Below are positions 9,202-17,901 of a stretch of DNA of 43,168 nucleotides, piece after piece; the first letter of the stretch is position 1; every line of letters starts with the position of its first letter. A program made the position numbers and the translations under genes. Origin of the DNA: a virus; IMG/VR virus record IMGVR_UViG_3300033388_001490, positions 1 through 43,168 of that record; one strand, 5' to 3'. The notes beneath the pieces were generated by a model that searched no databases, was not told the DNA's origin, and saw only the letters and a list, made by a program, of their open reading frames with translations.

Positions 9202-9379
9202 GGCAAAAGATATGTGGCTTAAGGTTTTAGTGAGTCTCTTGATAGTTCTAATACTGTCATCGTTTGGGTTTACGGCTACTAAATTAGACAAAGACGCCAT
9301 GAATAAACACGAACAATATGAAAAAGAGAAGTTTGAGGCTGTCATGGAATATTTGATACGAATCGACAAAAAGACTTAA
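9191..9379 (+). CDS. Small single-span membrane protein
   Basis: A 62-residue protein with a positively charged N-terminus, one hydrophobic span (about 10-30, WLKVLVSLLIVLILSSFGF) and a charged helical tail. The GTG at 9191 is chosen because GAGAGG lies six bases upstream; an ATG at 9211 is possible. A single span near tail genes could be a holin or spanin component or a virion membrane-piercing factor; I cannot decide between them. Confidence 0.65.
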   Translation: MADKAKDMWLKVLVSLLIVLILSSFGFTATKLDKDAMNKHEQYEKEKFEAVMEYLIRIDKKT

Positions 9380-9389
9380 AGAGGTACTT

Positions 9390-11267
9390 ATGAGTAAATA
9401 CTACGGCAATATAATAGAAGACGCGACGATAGAACTGGCATTCAATACGTTTGATTCTGACGGGGCAAGCGTCACGGTAACAGACCTTGCAACTACGGAT
9501 GTTGTAGTATATAAAGACGGCGCTATCTTATCTGACCCCGATGCCGGTGTTTCATTATCTCTTGATGTGGGCACTATCGTCGGTTCGCACTTAGTCATCA
9601 TTGATACAAGCGCCGATGCGGAATATGCAGTTGGTTCTAATTACGAGGTTAGACTTGTAGGGATTACCGTCAATGCCCAGACGCTTAATGTCTTTATTGG
9701 GTCGTTCTCTATCGAAAACCGAGTAGCACAAGACCCTAGTATAAAATCCAAGACTAAAGACGCAAATCTCAATGATTCCATAAAGAATGTCATAGATGTC
9801 ATTGAAAGTAACCGGCCGCATCATACTCATTTGTCGATAGGTAGTATTTTCTATGTCGACCCTGTCAATGGGGATACATACGGTAATGGTAATCGGGGCG
9901 GCATATCTGACCCTCTGTTGACGATACAAGATTGCCACGACAACCTTGTTACTGATTCTAACCATGATTTAATTATCTTAGTGCCGGGTGCGAGCGGGGG
10001 AGCGACAACCCACACAGTAGCTGCAACTACTACCTTAAGCAAGAGATATACATTTCTGCGTGGGCCGGGCAGGGATTTCATTATAACCCGCACAGGAAAC
10101 GGTGATACGATTGCTTGTACTGGGGAAGGCGTCGAAGTGTCGGGAGTGCAGATTGGCACTGCTGCAACGGGATCAGGTGACGGAATTGATATTACCGCTG
10201 ACTTTGCGTATATTCATAATTGCTGGATAAATGATACTCGGGGTAATGGAATCTTAATAAATCAAGCTGAAAATTGTATTATAGATGATAATCGTTTCCA
10301 AAATACAGGAGCGGGTGGAGCGGGAGATGGCGTACAGGTAAGCGGCACAGGTACATCATCGAGTAATAATGTAATCAGAAGAAATATCATGGAAGATGTT
10401 CAGGGTGACGGGATTAAGTTAGTTGGCGGTACGATTCTTGATACGATTATTCAGGGTAACACGATTCACGGTTCAACAGGATGGGGTATAAATATCGGAG
10501 CAGATTCGACTGATGCTTTTGTGTCTGGTAATAAGCTGGGTAATAATACTTCTGGGGATATTCAGGACAACGGTACAGATACCGTTAAATGCAATAATGA
10601 GCAATGGGGAACAGATGAACTCACCGCTGACGCTGTTTGGGATGAACTACTTACTGGTTCGCTGCATAATATAGCAACTTCAGCAGGTCGCAGACTAAGG
10701 CAAATAAACACCCCCGTACTATTAGATGGCACATCTCCTGATTCGGGCGGTACGGCTAATACAGCAACAAGAATTGAGCTTGATGGCGACGCAAGTGCTG
10801 TCGACGGGACTTATGACCCCGGGACAGTGAGCATTTACGAGGGAACTGGAGCAGGTCAATCAAGACAAATATTTGAGTATGACGGGTCTAATAAATACGC
10901 ATATATAAATCGCGATTGGAAGGTAATTCCCGATGACACCTCAAAATACATTGTTGTTGCAGGTGCTGGCGATACTCATATTAACGAAGGTGTGGCAACT
11001 GGCGGCGGTCCTAGTACAATAACGCTTAATACTTTAGCTGATAGCGTCAATGATGACGTATACAAAGGGCAAGTTGTCTTTATTGTTGCCGGTACGGGTC
11101 AGGATCAGGCCAATAGGGTTGCATCGTATGTCGCATCTACGAGGGTTGCCACAATGGACACGCCGTGGGTAGTTGAGCCTGTGGCCGGTAGTATTTATGC
11201 AATGTTGCCGATTCAAGGCGAGTTAATGCGAGGCACAGATAACGCACTAAAAGGTACTGTACTCTAA
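9390..11267 (+). CDS. Beta-helix virion protein with repeated C-domain
   Basis: A 625-residue probable fibre, spike or neck appendage. Residues 1-115 form a beta-sandwich-like N-domain (FNTFDSDGASVTVTDL) of a kind common at the start of phage appendage proteins. Residues ~145-400 are a right-handed parallel beta-helix with N/G-rich turns (RGNGILINQAENCIIDDN, NTIHGSTGWGINIG). Residues ~440-620 hold two related modules: IELDG...GTGAGQSRQIFEYDG...WKVIPDDTSKYIV and ITLNT...GTGQDQANRVASYV...WVVEPVAGSIYAM. Position before the tail terminator is unusual for a fibre. Binding target unknown. Confidence 0.75.
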   Translation: MSKYYGNIIEDATIELAFNTFDSDGASVTVTDLATTDVVVYKDGAILSDPDAGVSLSLDVGTIVGSHLVIIDTSADAEYAVGSNYEVRLVGITVNAQTLNVFIGSFSIENRVAQDPSIKSKTKDANLNDSIKNVIDVIESNRPHHTHLSIGSIFYVDPVNGDTYGNGNRGGISDPLLTIQDCHDNLVTDSNHDLIILVPGASGGATTHTVAATTTLSKRYTFLRGPGRDFIITRTGNGDTIACTGEGVEVSGVQIGTAATGSGDGIDITADFAYIHNCWINDTRGNGILINQAENCIIDDNRFQNTGAGGAGDGVQVSGTGTSSSNNVIRRNIMEDVQGDGIKLVGGTILDTIIQGNTIHGSTGWGINIGADSTDAFVSGNKLGNNTSGDIQDNGTDTVKCNNEQWGTDELTADAVWDELLTGSLHNIATSAGRRLRQINTPVLLDGTSPDSGGTANTATRIELDGDASAVDGTYDPGTVSIYEGTGAGQSRQIFEYDGSNKYAYINRDWKVIPDDTSKYIVVAGAGDTHINEGVATGGGPSTITLNTLADSVNDDVYKGQVVFIVAGTGQDQANRVASYVASTRVATMDTPWVVEPVAGSIYAMLPIQGELMRGTDNALKGTVL

Positions 11268-11282
11268 GAACGGAGATTTAAA

Positions 11283-13475
11283 ATGTCAGTTATAGATTTT
11301 GGATTATTTTTCGATAGTCACTTTGGAACTGCTTCTAATTCAGGCAGCGAGTGGTTTGAAGAGTCAGAGGTTGATCTTACGGCAGCAATGGTAGCTTTTA
11401 ATGCTGCTGTTGTGGACGTCATAATCAACGGCGGAGATTATGCTAATGTCGCACCTACTGATTATGGTCCAAATGGAAATAAGAATATGCAAGACGGCCA
11501 GACAGTTTTATACGATCATGGGACATATACAGATATAACTTCTGCTCCGAGATTCACCTGTATAGGGAACCATGATTTCGATCACACCGCAAATACTAAG
11601 GCAGACTTTATGACCGCCTTAAATCTGATAGCCAGTCCTGATGCAAACAGTGAATTATCAGAGGCGAACGGCGATAAAACTTATGGGTATTATGATATTG
11701 GAAATCTCAGGGTGTTTGTTTTGGATAGTGCGTTTAACTCAGTCGGTGGCGAATCTTCAAGCATCCCCTCTTATGTATCTAGTACAGAATTAGCATGGTT
11801 AGAGGATCATCTGACGATTGCAGACGCAGCGGGAAAGTGGTCAGTCATTTTCATGCACGTTCCACCAGTCGCTAAAGATTGCTCTGGAACCCATTTCGAG
11901 ATAAACGCTTACCTGGAGAATGCACTGGAATTTATGGCCGTATTAAATGGGCATAGAGTTGCGTGTGTTTCTGGAGGTCATCGCCACGGATTATACCACA
12001 GCCTTGCTGATGACACTTGTGTTGATATAAACGGCAAAAGAATACTCTTTAAACGTATGGGGCCATTGATACAAAGTGCTTCCAGCGAAAACGCAGGTTA
12101 CAGTATTTTGTCTGTCGATGACGTCACTGGTGAATGGTTTTATAGTGTCACTGGTAATGATGCTTACGAGCAGGGAGCTAGAGAGATAAGGTGGACGGGT
12201 GCAGTAGATGATGATCCTACGCAGGTAGGAAATTGGGATTATCGTAACAGTGCAGGTGCATGGGTTACCGTTGACACGCTTGATACTGACTTGAGTATTT
12301 TATTTGACGATGATTACATTGAAGGAGGCGGTGCAACATTTATTGAAGGTATTGAGTTCCGAGCATGGCAAGGCGGAGTTACTCAAATAGAGGTTATGAA
12401 CAACTGGACACTTCCCATCGGGGCTAAGGCGTCCAGTAATATCGGCTTTGCTACTGAGAGGATCGGGCTCATAAAGATTGCCGGTGCATTTGCTGGCAAT
12501 GTTAAAGAATCTGTGGACATTACATGGTTTAACGCCAGGCAAGGATATGGTGAAGTTCTTGTTAATGGAATTGCGGGAAACGGCGGTAAGTACATTCACA
12601 TTTCAAATAATAATGGCGAAGGAAATGCCAATTACGCATGGACCAGCGTTACCGTTGAATTACCAGACGACGATTACAAAGTAAGTTTCGAGGATAGCGA
12701 TGACGATCCTATGTCAATGCGGAATCTTGACTTAAGAGGTGGACGTGTGCTATTTATAGACGTTCATGGGAGAACAACTGATCCGAGCTTGGGTGGGGCT
12801 ACTATTTCTAAAGGAAGGTTGAGTTTCGTGAGAAGTGCTCTCGATGTTGCTATGGATACAGGTCCGATCATTCTCGCTGGTGGATCAGTAGATATAGTTG
12901 GGACCAACGCAGCAAACGGCGTTTATATTGAAAGCATTACGCACGTTAACACAAGCTTACAAAGTGGAATAGTGAAAGTTGGGTACATTACAGGTGCAGT
13001 AAATTTAACATACGGGGCGTACCAGCCAAACGGCACAGTTAGAACAGCAGCCGGTACGTCACTTGTCGAAGCTGCTGACTCGGGGTATTACTTTGCAGCC
13101 GATGCCGCACTTATAGCTGGCGATACGATTGTTGTGAAAGACGGTTCTACTTTTGTTACTGCTGGAATATATCAACCTGAATCTGTTGTCACTAATATTG
13201 ACGTTACCGCAGGAGTGATAGATCAAGTAGCCTTAGTGGATACCACTACAGAAAATACAGATATGGTCGGGACCGATGATGCGGCAACTGAAGACAAGCA
13301 AGATATTATAACTAACCTAATAGAAAGAGACGAAGTATTTGACCCGGCTGCCGGGACTGTCACTTATTTAGAAAAAGGCACGGAAAGCGAAATAGGAAAG
13401 AAAGACCTGAAAGACCCGGACGGAAACGCGGTTAATTCAACAGAAGACATTATAGTGGAATCGAGAGAAGCATGA
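11283..13475 (+). CDS. Virion-block metallophosphoesterase fusion
   Basis: A 730-residue protein. Residues 1-250 contain the whole calcineurin-like metal-site set in order: D11-S-H13, G51-D52, G95-NHD-98, H192 in MHVPP and G232-H-R-H235. It should bind two metals and cleave phosphodiester or phosphomonoester bonds. Residues ~300-730 are beta-rich and Gly/Thr-rich, like phage appendage proteins, and end in a charged tail (DLKDPDGNAVN). It lies between the beta-helix protein and the tail terminator, so a virion-borne enzyme is likely. Possible substrates include surface phosphopolymers, phospholipids and nucleic acids. Substrate is not predictable here. Confidence 0.82.
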   Translation: MSVIDFGLFFDSHFGTASNSGSEWFEESEVDLTAAMVAFNAAVVDVIINGGDYANVAPTDYGPNGNKNMQDGQTVLYDHGTYTDITSAPRFTCIGNHDFDHTANTKADFMTALNLIASPDANSELSEANGDKTYGYYDIGNLRVFVLDSAFNSVGGESSSIPSYVSSTELAWLEDHLTIADAAGKWSVIFMHVPPVAKDCSGTHFEINAYLENALEFMAVLNGHRVACVSGGHRHGLYHSLADDTCVDINGKRILFKRMGPLIQSASSENAGYSILSVDDVTGEWFYSVTGNDAYEQGAREIRWTGAVDDDPTQVGNWDYRNSAGAWVTVDTLDTDLSILFDDDYIEGGGATFIEGIEFRAWQGGVTQIEVMNNWTLPIGAKASSNIGFATERIGLIKIAGAFAGNVKESVDITWFNARQGYGEVLVNGIAGNGGKYIHISNNNGEGNANYAWTSVTVELPDDDYKVSFEDSDDDPMSMRNLDLRGGRVLFIDVHGRTTDPSLGGATISKGRLSFVRSALDVAMDTGPIILAGGSVDIVGTNAANGVYIESITHVNTSLQSGIVKVGYITGAVNLTYGAYQPNGTVRTAAGTSLVEAADSGYYFAADAALIAGDTIVVKDGSTFVTAGIYQPESVVTNIDVTAGVIDQVALVDTTTENTDMVGTDDAATEDKQDIITNLIERDEVFDPAAGTVTYLEKGTESEIGKKDLKDPDGNAVNSTEDIIVESREA

Positions 13476-14281
13476 CTATAACAGCTTCAAATGTTGGTCA
13501 AAATGCAGGCGTAGTAATGCCCGCTGTAAACGATGTAAGGCTTGCCGAGAAGTACGGATGGCCTGATACCAGAACAGGTACGCTTGACCCTGGGTCGTCT
13601 CCACCTGACGCACCTGTGATTACTAACGTAGTAGACAACGGCGACCAGGACAGCGTAACCGTATCGCTCACAGGGACAGGTACTTTAACGCTTTATTACA
13701 GGCAGAAAAGCATATCGGCATGGACAACCGGCGAAACAAGGGCGGGTGACGGCGATATTGTTCAAACAGGACTTATCGCTGGTACGTGGTACGAAATGTA
13801 TGCTACGGCGACCAGTGGAGGCACTTCGGCTCCGTCGAATCTTGTAACGATATTTCTTGCTCAGGCCGAAGGTGCTGGAACTCTTAAGACGGCTATTGTT
13901 GCAATCCTTATGGGCGATGATGATGTGCAGGGGATTGTAGACGGCAGGGTAAATCCTGGCGGCGATCCTACGCGGGAACAAGCGTTTGTGAATTACCACA
14001 GAATAAGCCGGGTAAGCGAGCCAAGAATGGAAGGGCCTGATACACTTGCTCACACGACGATACAGATCAATTCGTTCGGGGCGAGAGACTTCACCTCAGA
14101 ACAACTATCAGACGCTGTGCGTAACGCTCTTGACGGATTTAGTGGAACAGTAAATGGAGTCTCAATAGCGTATATTGACCTTCAGGACGAAAGCGATTTA
14201 GATGACTTTATACCAGGAAACAAAGAAATAAGCCGGCACGGTGTCCGGCAGGATTATTTAGTAACATATACAGAAAATTAG
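13472..14281 (+). CDS. Fn3 - tail terminator (DUF3168-like) fusion
   Basis: A 269-residue protein. After a short N-terminus, residues ~45-130 look like a fibronectin type III domain (PDAPVITNVVDNGDQDSV ... GTWYEMYATATS ... SAPSN). Residues ~138-269 match tail completion/terminator proteins of the DUF3168 type: LKTAIVAIL, GRVNPGG, FVNYHRIS, TTIQINSFGARDFTSEQLSDAVRNAL. The C-domain would cap the tail tube and join it to the head; the Fn3 domain would then project from the neck. Overlaps the metallophosphoesterase gene by four bases, suggesting joint assembly. Confidence 0.8.
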   Translation: MTITASNVGQNAGVVMPAVNDVRLAEKYGWPDTRTGTLDPGSSPPDAPVITNVVDNGDQDSVTVSLTGTGTLTLYYRQKSISAWTTGETRAGDGDIVQTGLIAGTWYEMYATATSGGTSAPSNLVTIFLAQAEGAGTLKTAIVAILMGDDDVQGIVDGRVNPGGDPTREQAFVNYHRISRVSEPRMEGPDTLAHTTIQINSFGARDFTSEQLSDAVRNALDGFSGTVNGVSIAYIDLQDESDLDDFIPGNKEISRHGVRQDYLVTYTEN

Positions 14282-14293
14282 AAAGGGTCTATC

Positions 14294-14761
14294 ATGGCTG
14301 GAATAGCAGGCTTTGGCATTAAAATAAACGGAACAGAAAACTTTAATACGGCGGCAAATTCAAGCGCCACGAATGTTGCCGCTCTTGCGGCATTCATGGG
14401 CGAAGTTACGAATATTAGTATGCCCGAAATAACTGTTGGGGAAATCGACGTAAGCTCGTTTGACTCGGCAGAGAATTTCATGGAATATGTCAGCGGGCAG
14501 AAAGAACCGGGAACACTTGACATTGAACTCAACTACGATCCAGATGATCTCGAACTGGCTCTGGCGGCTATTGGTAACACAAATGAGATATGGCAGCTTA
14601 GCTTTCCTGATGAATCAATATTTAAAAGTGCCGGGTTCCTCAGTAAGGCATTGGGCGGCGACACTAATCCGAACGGTAAAATATCAGGAACGGCGGCTAT
14701 TAAATTGAGCGGAAAACCTACGGCATCGACAAGCTTTATTGCACCGGCAGCACCCGCATAA
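14294..14761 (+). CDS. Major tail tube protein
   Basis: A 155-residue tube protein with the family's pattern EVTNISMPEITVGEIDVSSFDSAENFMEYVSGQKEPGTLDIELNYDPDD near the middle, followed by AALAAIG-type and AAIKLSGKPT strands. It should polymerise as hexamer rings around the tape measure. Good AAAGGG ribosome site upstream. Position before the chaperones and tape measure is diagnostic. Confidence 0.9.
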   Translation: MAGIAGFGIKINGTENFNTAANSSATNVAALAAFMGEVTNISMPEITVGEIDVSSFDSAENFMEYVSGQKEPGTLDIELNYDPDDLELALAAIGNTNEIWQLSFPDESIFKSAGFLSKALGGDTNPNGKISGTAAIKLSGKPTASTSFIAPAAPA

Positions 14762-14787
14762 ACAACAACTTTTAAAAGGAGAAAATT

Positions 14788-15159
14788 ATGTTAAGTAAAT
14801 CAGACATCCTTACAGCAAAGGATATTGAAAGCGAAGTAGTAAAGGTTCCTGAATGGAATGGCGAGGTAATGGTCTACGGGCTTACCCTCGCCGAAAAGGA
14901 CATCTGGACAGACTCTATTATTGTTGATGGTAAGGCAACTATGGACGGAGCCACAACCCGTCTATGTGCTTTATGTATCCGCGATGAAAAGGGTAAAGCG
15001 ATATTTACTAGTCACGACATTACAGCCTTGTCGGCTAAGTCAGCAAAGGCCCTTGATAGAATATTCCAGGTTGCACAAAGGTTGTCCGGCATCGGTCAGG
15101 AAGAGATCGAAGAGACAGTAAAAAACTCAGGGCAGACCACGACACCCGCTTCAGATTAA
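14788..15159 (+). CDS. Tail assembly chaperone (G-type)
   Basis: A 123-residue tail assembly chaperone (gpG-like), the short product of the frameshifting pair. It is helical and acidic (GLTLAEKDIWTDSI, DRIFQVAQRLSGIG) and ends just after the slip site. With the -1 product it should coat the tape measure before tube growth. AAAGGAG lies seven bases before the ATG. Confidence 0.87.
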   Translation: MLSKSDILTAKDIESEVVKVPEWNGEVMVYGLTLAEKDIWTDSIIVDGKATMDGATTRLCALCIRDEKGKAIFTSHDITALSAKSAKALDRIFQVAQRLSGIGQEEIEETVKNSGQTTTPASD

Positions 15160-15449
15160 AGTTGTGTCGAGAGGTCTTTCATTGCACGTTATCAGAACTT
15201 GGCCAGCGTATGTCGGCCAAAGAGTACAATCTGTGGATTGCTGAGTACGGAATAGAACCGCATGGCGAAGAAAGAGCCGACCTGCAAGCGGGAACTATTG
15301 TAAAGAGTAACTTAATACCGCATACAAAGAAAGATATACCATTGAAAGATTGCATGTTAAATTTTGAACCGCCAAAGAAAAAGACACCTGAAGAGATATT
15401 TGCAATGCTCAGGGGTTACACTAAGGCTATGGGTGGAAAGGTTAAATAA
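14788..15449 (+). CDS. GT-type chaperone made by -1 frameshift
   Basis: Predicted long product: frame 0 is read from 14788 to 15126, then ribosomes slip back one base at A AAA AAC (15120-15126) and continue to 15449, giving about 220 residues. The -1 frame is open through the junction (L-R-A-D-H-D-T-R-F-R-L-K-L-C-R-E...). The added part contains LGQRMSAKEYNLWIAEYGIEPHGEERADLQAG, the W..Y..EP.GE.RADL.AG pattern of T-type extensions. This mirrors lambda G/GT. Slip frequency is unknown. Confidence 0.85.
15120..15126 (+). promoter_or_regulatory. -1 ribosomal slippery site
   Basis: A AAA AAC in the correct register (the first A ends codon GTA, then AAA AAC), a canonical X XXY YYZ heptamer. It lies 11 codons before the frame-0 stop, within the overlap of the two tail-chaperone frames. 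Confidence 0.88.
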
Positions 15450-17035
15450 TGGCAACTATTTCGACACTCGCTGTAAACCTTATCGCGCGAACCTCTGTCT
15501 TTGAGAAGGGGATGAAGCGTAGCCGTAGGTCTCTAAAAGGATTCAAGAACGACACTGCTCTAGCCACAAGAAGATTAGTAAGTTTTGCTAAAGGCTTACT
15601 AGTCAGTGGCGGTGCTGTATTTGCGATAAAAGAGTTTACTAATGCCGCTTCTAGGGCGCAGGAAACTATGAATCTGTTTAATGTAGTTTTCGCTGAGAAT
15701 GCAGCCGAAACGGCAAAATGGGCGGATAGCTTCGCTAAGAATATAGGCAGAAGCCGAACCGAAGTAAAAGAATGGGCGGCAACCCTACAAGACACGTTTG
15801 TTCCGTTAGGTTTCGCTCGTGATCGTGCAGCCGAGTTAAGTAAGACACTAGTTGAGCTTGCGGTTGATATTGGCTCATTCAAGAATATCGCAAGTGACGC
15901 TGAGGTAATAGACGCCTTAACCAGTGCTATAGTTGGAAATCATAGAGCGGTCAGGCGATTCGGCATAGTCATAACCGAAGGAGAGATAAAACTAGAAGCA
16001 ATGAGGGTTGGAATACAGAAGAACTTTAAAGAATTAACTAGTCTTGAAAAAGTCCAATTAAGATACAACATCATCCTAAAAGCTTCAAGGGACGCGCAGG
16101 GAGACGCAGTAAGGACAGCAGATAATTATGCTAACCGTGTAAAAAAACTAAAGGGCCAATGGGTAGACCTGAAAGAAACGATAGGTAAGACTATATTGCC
16201 TGCCATGACAAAGCTACTAGGAAGTTTAATTAAAAATAAAGATGCTATCGTGGGGGTGACTAAGAAACTGTTGGTTTTTGTGGCAAAGACAGTCATTATA
16301 GTAGGTTCGATAAACCTGGTTATAAAAGCAGTGTTATTGCTTGTTAAGGCCTTTAAGGGCCTTGCTGTAGCAAGGGCCATAGTTTTATCGCTGGCGGGTC
16401 CGGCTGGATGGGCTGTCTTAGCGGCTTCTGCTGCCGTTGCTGCGAGTGCTATAGTAGTAATAAATGACGCCATAGACGGCGTTGTCGATGGGATAAAGAA
16501 TATAGGGACAGCAGCTAGCGACATTAGGAGGCCTCTTCGCACCATAAAGGAGCTAGAAACAAGAATATCGTCACTTAAAAAGGCTCTTAAGCAAGAGAAG
16601 TCTATCAGCGGAAGTGTTTCGGGAGCTTTTGGTGTTCCGAGCGATTTTGGGATAACTAGCTTAAAAAAGATGATACAAATAAGGCAAGAGCAGCTTGATA
16701 TTCTCGTTAAAGAAAAAAGGGAACAGGCTGCTATCGCCGCACTTGAAGCAAAGCGACTTAAAGATAAAGAGCATTTCCTTGCCTTAGTAAAGCTCGGCGG
16801 CGAAGCTATTAAGAAGCGACTTGAAGCGAATCTGGACCTTAAGAAAATCGAAGACCCTGATAAGGCTGGCATTGGTAGATTCCAACAGATACGCTCAGAG
16901 TTCATAGACGTAGCTGCTCTGAATCCTGCAGCAAATACGGTTACTGAATTACAACAGTTAAATAAAAAGACAGACGTAAGCAATGAGCTACTTCGAGAAC
17001 TAAATAGAAACGCTATTGGAGTATTCCAAGCATGA
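15449..17035 (+). CDS. Tape measure protein
   Basis: A 528-residue helical protein that sets tail length and is ejected with the DNA. The N-terminal half has family-like stretches (FTNAASRAQETMNLFNVVFAENAAETAKWADSFA, VNRFG-type FGIVITEGEIKLEAM, ANRVKKLKGQWVDLKETIG). A long hydrophobic stretch lies at about 270-350. The C-terminus is coiled-coil (LKKALKQEKS, KKMIQIRQEQLDILVKEKREQAAIAALEAKRLK). At about 0.15 nm per residue this predicts a tail near 80 nm, short for a siphovirus. The ATG overlaps the chaperone stop (TAATG). Confidence 0.92.
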   Translation: MATISTLAVNLIARTSVFEKGMKRSRRSLKGFKNDTALATRRLVSFAKGLLVSGGAVFAIKEFTNAASRAQETMNLFNVVFAENAAETAKWADSFAKNIGRSRTEVKEWAATLQDTFVPLGFARDRAAELSKTLVELAVDIGSFKNIASDAEVIDALTSAIVGNHRAVRRFGIVITEGEIKLEAMRVGIQKNFKELTSLEKVQLRYNIILKASRDAQGDAVRTADNYANRVKKLKGQWVDLKETIGKTILPAMTKLLGSLIKNKDAIVGVTKKLLVFVAKTVIIVGSINLVIKAVLLLVKAFKGLAVARAIVLSLAGPAGWAVLAASAAVAASAIVVINDAIDGVVDGIKNIGTAASDIRRPLRTIKELETRISSLKKALKQEKSISGSVSGAFGVPSDFGITSLKKMIQIRQEQLDILVKEKREQAAIAALEAKRLKDKEHFLALVKLGGEAIKKRLEANLDLKKIEDPDKAGIGRFQQIRSEFIDVAALNPAANTVTELQQLNKKTDVSNELLRELNRNAIGVFQA

Positions 17036-17901
17036 CAATTCCATATAATTTCCAAATCGAAGGATGTACTGGCGAATTTTCGTCAGAGATTAACGGGTAT
17101 TTGTTTACGCGAACGCTTAAACTCATGGACGTAGTAGAAGAAACTGTTGGAGACGATGCGGATATACATCAAGCTTTCTCTGCTCTCGTAGACTTCTTTG
17201 TGCCCTTAGTGGGGAATGATTTAAGTCATGTATCGCTAGACTTGACAGGATGTTGGCTCCGTAATATCAAAGCAAACCCACTTGGCAATAATCAATGGCG
17301 GGTGGTCTTGCAATACCAACACAGCCCGTTCAATATCACTGTCAACACGATCCAGGTAAGCTCAGGCACACAGGTCAGTCAGGTAGAATCCAATAAAGAC
17401 AGGGACGGCGTATCTATTACTCTTAAATACCTATGGCCCGATGATTACGGGGGAGAGAGCGCGACTGAGGACGATAAGCTTAAAAGGGGCAAATTCTCTG
17501 GTGAGCAGGGGGGCACGTATTCTAGGCTAGTACCAGAAAGCACTAGAATCTATAAATTAAGAGAAGAACGTGACCCTAAAACGATGAGGGATTTAGTCGG
17601 CAGCGTTAACAATGCGGATTGGCTGGATCCCGGTGATTCCGGTAATTGGTTCTTTGCTAATGTAACAGGCTCAACAGACGATAGCCAGCAATTGCCTCCT
17701 CAATGGGTGAATAGCTATAGTTTCCAATACCGCAAGGATGGGTGGAAGCCGGAAGTTGTCTTTACTGATCCCAAGACTAATGAGCCGGTTCCTGATCCGG
17801 AATTTCAATATGGGCAAGATGAAACTGGGTTTGGAAGCAAAACGTTAGTAGCTGCCTATGATACGATAAACTTCTTGTCAACATTCCCGGAGTTTACATG
17901 A
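17032..17901 (+). CDS. Distal tail protein, unassigned family
   Basis: A 289-residue protein directly after the tape measure, where distal tail/baseplate hub proteins are encoded. Beta-rich, with W-rich strands (CWLRNIKANPLGNNQWRVVLQY) and a Pro/Asp-rich end. I do not recognise Dit or Tal signatures. A tail-tip role is inferred from gene order. Overlaps tape measure and the next gene by four bases each. Confidence 0.7.
   Translation: MTIPYNFQIEGCTGEFSSEINGYLFTRTLKLMDVVEETVGDDADIHQAFSALVDFFVPLVGNDLSHVSLDLTGCWLRNIKANPLGNNQWRVVLQYQHSPFNITVNTIQVSSGTQVSQVESNKDRDGVSITLKYLWPDDYGGESATEDDKLKRGKFSGEQGGTYSRLVPESTRIYKLREERDPKTMRDLVGSVNNADWLDPGDSGNWFFANVTGSTDDSQQLPPQWVNSYSFQYRKDGWKPEVVFTDPKTNEPVPDPEFQYGQDETGFGSKTLVAAYDTINFLSTFPEFT

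Noticed and set aside
15162-15449. Stand-alone tail gene starting with TTG at 15162
   Set aside because: No ribosome site and the frame joins the upstream gene at a canonical slip site.
16126-17055. 309-codon minus ORF opposite the tape measure
   Set aside because: Ser/Leu-rich antisense shadow of a helical gene, no ribosome site, wrong direction for the block.
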